Assembly: GCA_958510875.1 (NCBI GenBank)
Contig: OY294068.1
Span: 84,848,043-84,912,042, forward strand
Length of the DNA stretch: 64,000 nt
Reading direction: 5' to 3'
Source: Endomychus coccineus
Lineage: Eukaryota; Arthropoda; Insecta; Coleoptera; Endomychidae
Positions within the stretch are counted from its first letter, which is position 1; each line of letters begins with the position of its first letter. A program made the translations under genes and the position numbers. Of the stretch, positions 59,000 through 64,000 are shown piece after piece. The notes under the pieces are model-generated. The model was not told where the DNA came from. It was given only the letters and a program-made list of their open reading frames with translations, and did no database searches.

Positions 59000-60712
59000 G
59001 TGATAAAAGAACAAACTAAAAGTGTCTTATTTTATTATATCAATATGATAAATTATCACAAAGTGAAGGCCTCCACCATTGAGTTTCTGAAAAATGCAAG
59101 TACTGCAACTCAAGCCACACAATACCATAAACTAATAAAAAAACAACAAACTACAAGTCAGAATATATGGCTCAAGCAACAGTGTCTTCAACGAGATCTT
59201 ACTCCAAAATATATTGATCTCAAATCAAGATCTCAATTCGGAACTGCAGAAAAAGTTCTGAAAGCAGCTTAGACCATGAGGTTTAAAGAAGAAAACAAGA
59301 GCCTTCATCGGAAACGCTATGTTATCATTCATAACATAAAGGTATTATACTCTGAACTACATCCCTTTGAATTCGATTTATTTGTTGATCATGTAAAAGA
59401 TAACGTAAGCACTACCATTCATTCGAAATTCATTACACATTCAAAAGAGTTAGAAAAGCTTTCCAAATCAAAACCTAATAGTAAGACCAATATTAATATT
59501 ACCAATGTAGAATTTTGTGATAGAATCATTAACTATTCCAACGTTAATGCATCCAATAACGAGCTAAACATTTTGAATAAAGGACCTAAATATTCAACTC
59601 ATATTAAAAATAACTCAAGTTTGAACCCCGAATGCCGAAATAGGAGTTGCTTTGAAGAATATACTTACTTCAAATAATACTGACACCCTGATTCTCATAA
59701 AACACTGATTGGTCCTCTGTAAAATCTGTCAAACATGAAATAAAATCCAATAATGTAGTGCTTACGAAAGCCGATAAATCTATTGCAACTATCATACTAG
59801 ATGAAATAAATTATATTTATAAAATGAATATATGTTTCATCAGATTTGAATCAAATCTAGAAAGCTCTCACGAACCGAAAGTGATATATATTAGTATAAA
59901 TTTGAAAAGAACAGATTGATTAACTGTAATCCATTTTCTCCTTAACTTTGCAGCCTTATGAAAAATAACAAACAAAATGCTCTATCATATCCGTAGTATC
60001 CTATGTTAATATCCCTACACATAATCTAGCGGTGAAATCATATTCAATTTTCAAAAATATGAGTAACTTCAAGTCTAAGTATTCAGTGAAGAAACTATTC
60101 TAAGAATGGAAGTTTGGTATCTTTCGATGTTTGAAATATGTTTTCAAATATACCCGCCTATGAATGTCAAATTTTAACATCAAAAATTCTGGGAAAATCA
60201 CATACAGATCCCCTAATAATTTCACACAAAATAATGAATCAGCTATGAGATCTCCAAGTTCTCATTTGTCAGATATTCTCATGTCTTATATTGAAAAATA
60301 TATAATGAGTTCACCTCTAGATAAAAAGCATATTCATTGTTGGCTTACATATGTAGATGATGTTTTATCCTTCTTTAAAGGTGCATCACGACAATTGAAT
60401 GTTTCCTTATCCTTCATTAATAATATCCATGAAGACATTAATTTCACTTTAGAAACTAAGAGAGCCAACAAAATTATTGTCGGTTTAGATGTGTAGATGA
60501 TGTTTTATCCGTCTTCAAAGGTACATCACGACAATTTAACGTTTTCTTATCCTTCATTAATAATATCCATCTTGACATTAAGTTCACTTCAGAAACTGAG
60601 AAAGGCAACAAAATAATGAATTAGACCTGACCCTCACGCAGCATAATAATATCTTTACTAAATTTATAGAAATTCTACATTCACAGATACAACTATTGCG
60701 AATTCTTTTAGT
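59000..60712 (+). pseudogene. Penelope-like element: N-terminal domain and RT, 3' part lost
   Basis: The N-terminal domain is read over 59000-59677 (one stop near 59271, in the same frame or an adjacent one). It ends in NELNILNKGPKYSTH, like the ILxxGLKF motif that precedes PLE RTs. RT parts with stops follow: NVVLTKADKSIATIILD (~59753), SLVSFDV-stop-NMFSNIPAY (motif A, ~60112-60160), SAMRSPSSHLSDILMSYIEK (damaged motif B) and WLTYVDDVLSFF (YVDD, ~60340). YRNSTFTDTTI-like text follows at ~60670. The GIY-YIG domain is missing because a LINE starts at about 60712. A 140-bp duplication lies over the YVDD region. Confidence 0.85.
60352..60631 (+). repeat. 140-bp tandem duplication over the PLE YVDD catalytic region
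   Basis: Units 60352-60491 and 60492-60631 both begin TGTAGATGATGTTTTATCC and share TCCTTCATTAATAATATCCA. 140 is not a multiple of three, so the second copy shifts the frame. Confidence 0.9.
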
Positions 60713-61861
60713 TTAGATGGTGGCCCGTTCATTGTTTTTATAGAGAGCAGTGATGAAAACATAGGTAATCTTCATCCAATTTCAATCGGTAGAATAATAC
60801 ATCAGAAACATTCACTAATCGCACAAAACGTAACTAATATCAGCAGATTGGGCCGTAAAAGAATCAAGATTGAACTGCGTTCAAGTTTAAGTGCTAATAA
60901 TTCAATAGATTCACAAATCTTAAAGAATTATAATTATGACGTTTTTATTCCACAATACATTTCAAGACGACAGGGTGTAATCAGGGGAGTTAACAAAGAA
61001 ATTCCGCTGGACGAACTTCATTCAGTCATTCAGTCAGTGATGAGAGAATATTTTGAAATTCTAGATATTAAAAGATTGAATAGAAAACTTATTAAGGAAG
61101 ATAAATCTGTTGAATACGTCCCTACTACAAGTCTCCTTGTTCAATTCAGAGGCAATAAGTTACCCTCAAGAGTTTCAATCTATAATGTAGTTCAAAAAGT
61201 GACTCAATGTCGTAAATGCTTGAGATTTGGTCATGTTGCTCAACTTTGTCGTGGCACTGTAAGATGTCCCAAGTGTGGGGATCCCCACGTCCAAGAGGAA
61301 TGTACAGCAGAATCCATTGTGTGTATCTTATGCAAAGGCAATCACAAAGCAAATGATCTTAAAAACTGTACAGAATATTCAAATCAAAAAAAAATCAAAG
61401 AAACTATGGCTATTAAAAACATTTCTTATAAAGAATCTGTAAATTTTATAAAAAATAGTTACGCTAGTATCACTGAAGGAACTTCAACTTTGGAAAATCC
61501 AAAACAATTTTCTACTCAACAGTATTCGCAAGCTACGAGTAATACTCAATCAGTTGAGAAAAGACGGAAGATATCTAGTCGTCCTAACAGGCTATGGGAA
61601 TCCCATAAATCTATTATCTGTTAACCGGCCCACAAATCTGGGAATGGTGTCTGTTTGAATAATCATCACGCTACTTCACCTTCAACTCAGTTTGAAAAAA
61701 AATGTAATTCATATAATATTTTAGAGTCTCCTGACTCCTTTTCGAAGACTCTTCCGAACATTTTTGAAGACTGCAAAGGTTCTAATAATAATAGTTTTGA
61801 TATTAATTTCTTCGATAAATTTAAAAACAAACTTCTTAACACTTTATTTGTGAATGCTTAA
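60709..61861 (+). pseudogene. I/Jockey-type LINE ORF1 (gag-like, CCHC zinc knuckles), one internal stop
   Basis: The frame runs from the PLE junction: DGGPFIVFIESSDENIGNLH is the typical start region of I-group ORF1. It passes VQFRGNKLPSRVSIYNVVQ to three zinc knuckles: CRKCLRFGHVAQLCRG, CPKCGDPHVQEEC and CILCKGNHKANDLKNC. A TAA at 61622 stops it, but the same frame stays open afterwards to TAA 61859-61861. It overlaps the ORF2 start by 8 bases (ATGCTTAA), an arrangement usual for termination-reinitiation in LINEs. The true N-terminus is missing or lies at the junction. The protein would coat element RNA. Confidence 0.85.
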
Positions 61862-64000
61862 CATAATTCAATGGAATGCTAGGTCTTTTTATGCAAACAA
61901 GGGTAGCTTTGAAAATTATTTGTCCTCGAATAATGTCGACGTAGCAGTCATTTCAGAAACATGCTTTAAACCATCTGTTTCCATAAAATTTCCAGGCTAT
62001 AACCTGTTTAGACTTGACAGGGCTGATGGCAAAGCTGGTGTCGCGATACTAACAAAAAAAATATTTTGTACAACGATATATCATCCACATTTGCAAATAA
62101 CATAATGTGCAGAGCCATATCAATTTCCAGGCCCTCCGGCCTAACAAACAATTTGTTTATTTATCCGATTTATGTTAAACCGAACTCCTTTATTTCTCGA
62201 GCTAATTGGAATAGTCTATTTCTCTCTTTTAAACACCCCTGTATGGTCGGTGGGGATTTTAATCTTCATCATTTATCATGGGGCTGTTCATACAATAGCA
62301 ATTCGTCTGAATATTTTCTTGATGCTATCGAACAATTTGGTTTTACGTTGTTGAACGATGGTTCCTCCACTAAAATGCGCCTTCCACATGCAGCTCCCTC
62401 TGCTATAGACCTGACTATGTAGTCCCACCATTCAAAATAAATCCAATTGGAGAGTTATTGAAGAGACATTGGGCTCAGATCATTTTTTGATATGTGTTGA
62501 TTATGTTTCTCCATCTATTCACAATGGATATTCTTCAAATATGTGTCCTCCAAAATTCAACACAAAATTGGCAAATTGGAATAAATATATAGAATTCGAC
62601 ACTTTAGCCACAGAAGCTGCAATCGCAGATAATATTGTCAGTTATGAGCAGCTATTAAATATTATACTGGACAGTGCATCACATTCAATTCGTTATTATT
62701 CATCAAATATAAATAAACGATTTCAAAATAAGTGGTGGAACACCGAATGTCAAGACGCCGTCTTCAATCGCAAAGCGGCCCCCAAAAGGTATATTAAAAA
62801 TTCAACTTTGGAAAATTTCCTAGAATATCAACGAAATTCAGCAATTGCAAAAAGAACAATTGAGAATGCTAAGCGGTCCTCTTGGGAAGATTTCGTAAAC
62901 AAAATGAATAAATCCACACCAGCCAAAGACATATGGTCTAACATAAAAAAATTGAACGGTGCTCTTAATTCTTCTAATATTCAACCGTCTATTCTAGGAG
63001 AGTGGTCAGAAGAATTCTTAGACAAACTAGGCCCTCCCTCCACATATGAAGCGAACAATCCTATTGTCAACGTTAATTCTATATTTTGTTCTGAAGATGA
63101 ACATTTTTTTCGAAACTTTTCAATGGAAGAATTAAATTTCTGTCTTAAGGCTAACTCAAATACTTCTCCAGGGTTAAACAGAATCCATTATAATATGATC
63201 TCTCGATTACCACCTATCACGTTAGAATACATGATATCGGTATTCAATACCATCTATAAAGACGGCGTTATTCCAGACTCTTGGAAAGGCTTTGTGATTG
63301 TGCCAATTCTGAAACCTCAAAAAGAAGCAAACAAGGTTAATTCCTACAGACCTATAGCTTTAAGCTCTTGTGTCCTTAAAACATTCGAACGTTTAATTGA
63401 AAACAGGTTGGAATGGTGGCTAGAATCCAAGAACAAAATTCCTCCTTCACAATTTGGTTTCCGTAAGTCTGAATCCACGTACGATGGTATACTATTGTTA
63501 GTAACCGACATCTATAAAGCCTCCCAAGAGAAAACATTTTTATGTGCTGCTTTTTTGGACATCTCTTTGGCTTATGACTCAGTCAATCTCAATATCCTTC
63601 AGAATATATTAGTGGAAATAGGCGTTCCTGTTAAATTTGCACATTTTGTTAAAAATCTGTATTCCAATCGTAATATTATCTTGAAAAGTCAGAACAAATT
63701 AGGTTCACAAAGACGTACGTCACAAGGTTTACCCCAAGGAAGTATATTGGCACCTATTTTATATATTATATATGTCAACAGTTTACATTCTCTCTGTATT
63801 AATAACAACATCTGTATAATACAATTTGCAGATGACATATGCATATATTTTATGAATGCTGATATTAATGTCTGTTTAACAAATATTCAAGATTTTATTA
63901 AAATAGTTAGTGCGGGCCAATTAAAACTGGGGTTATTGATTTCGCCTGAAAAATCAATTATATGTGTGCTTCCAAGAAGACGTAGTAATGTTCAGTTCAA
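61854..64000 (+). pseudogene. I/Jockey-type LINE ORF2: endonuclease + RT, runs off the window end
   Basis: It starts MLNIIQWNARSFYANKGSFE (endonuclease start). Then VAVISETCFKPSVSIKFPGY (to 62105), then in another frame 62066-62422 CMVGGDFNLHHLSWG and PSAIDLTM. From 62415 it returns to the original frame and stays open to base 64000 (about 528 codons). That part contains ETLGSDHFLI (SDH), KWWNTECQDAVFNRK, NSYRPIALSSCVLKTFERLI, PPSQFGFRKSESTYDG, FLDISLAYDSVNLNIL (motif A), TSQGLPQGSILAPILYIIYV (motif B), IIQFADDICIYF (FADD) and SPEKSIICV. The RT is therefore intact as far as seen; two opposite frameshifts bracket only the middle of the endonuclease. RNase H, if present, is outside the window. 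Confidence 0.9.

Overview
The window looks like nuclear DNA of an insect. It is AT-rich, has no operons, contains two spliced single-copy-like genes, and is otherwise packed with eukaryotic transposable elements in many states of decay. The two host genes encode 'Minus-C' odorant-binding proteins (four cysteines instead of six). That subfamily is expanded in beetles, so Coleoptera is my best guess, but the sequence does not prove the order.

Host genes: OBP-A lies on the + strand (14176-16021, two exons, TATA box, 135 aa). OBP-B lies on the - strand (30573-34561, two exons, TATA box, 132 aa). Both have a signal-peptide exon followed by a phase-0 intron and one exon carrying the whole mature domain. 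Their cysteine spacings are almost identical, so they are probably a diverged pair of one OBP cluster, in convergent orientation with about 14.5 kb of transposon debris between them. The OBP-B intron carries a 1.6-kb near-perfect foldback element.

Layout: 1-1690, a Penelope-like element (PLE) with intact reverse transcriptase and GIY-YIG domains and hammerhead-ribozyme-like ends. 3.1-12.3 kb, an old errantivirus-type LTR element (- strand) interleaved with a mag-like Ty3/gypsy relic (+) and split by a 2.0-kb foldback. 12.3-13.2 kb, a deleted mariner-type element. 14-16 kb, OBP-A, then a tRNA-derived SINE with a (TA)n tail. 18.5-21 kb, a decayed gypsy pol with a LINE 3' end inside it. 21.2-25.3 kb, a LINE split by a Mutator-like element. 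25.3-29.4 kb, an I/R1-type LINE on the - strand, itself split by an unidentified 1.9-kb block. 30.6-34.6 kb, OBP-B. 35.8-36.06 kb, an LTR with primer-binding site. 37.7-38.7 kb, a LINE RNase H domain triplicated in tandem. 39.4-41 kb, a third foldback. 41-45.4 kb, a nearly complete PHD-finger LINE. 46.9-49.3 kb, a PLE end and a full mariner-type transposon with 329-bp inverted repeats and an internally duplicated transposase. 50-58 kb, LINE and PLE fragments and a ~245-bp satellite. 58.9-60.7 kb, a third PLE. 60.7-64.0 kb, an I/Jockey-type LINE whose RT frame stays open to the window edge.

Few of these parts work together as a host system. The biologically coherent elements are the OBP pair and the transposons' own replication modules. 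I found no convincing new multi-gene system. The most unusual signals are three different hammerhead-like motifs at PLE ends, a long intronic hairpin in an OBP gene, and a recurring pattern of short tandem duplications inside transposon catalytic domains.
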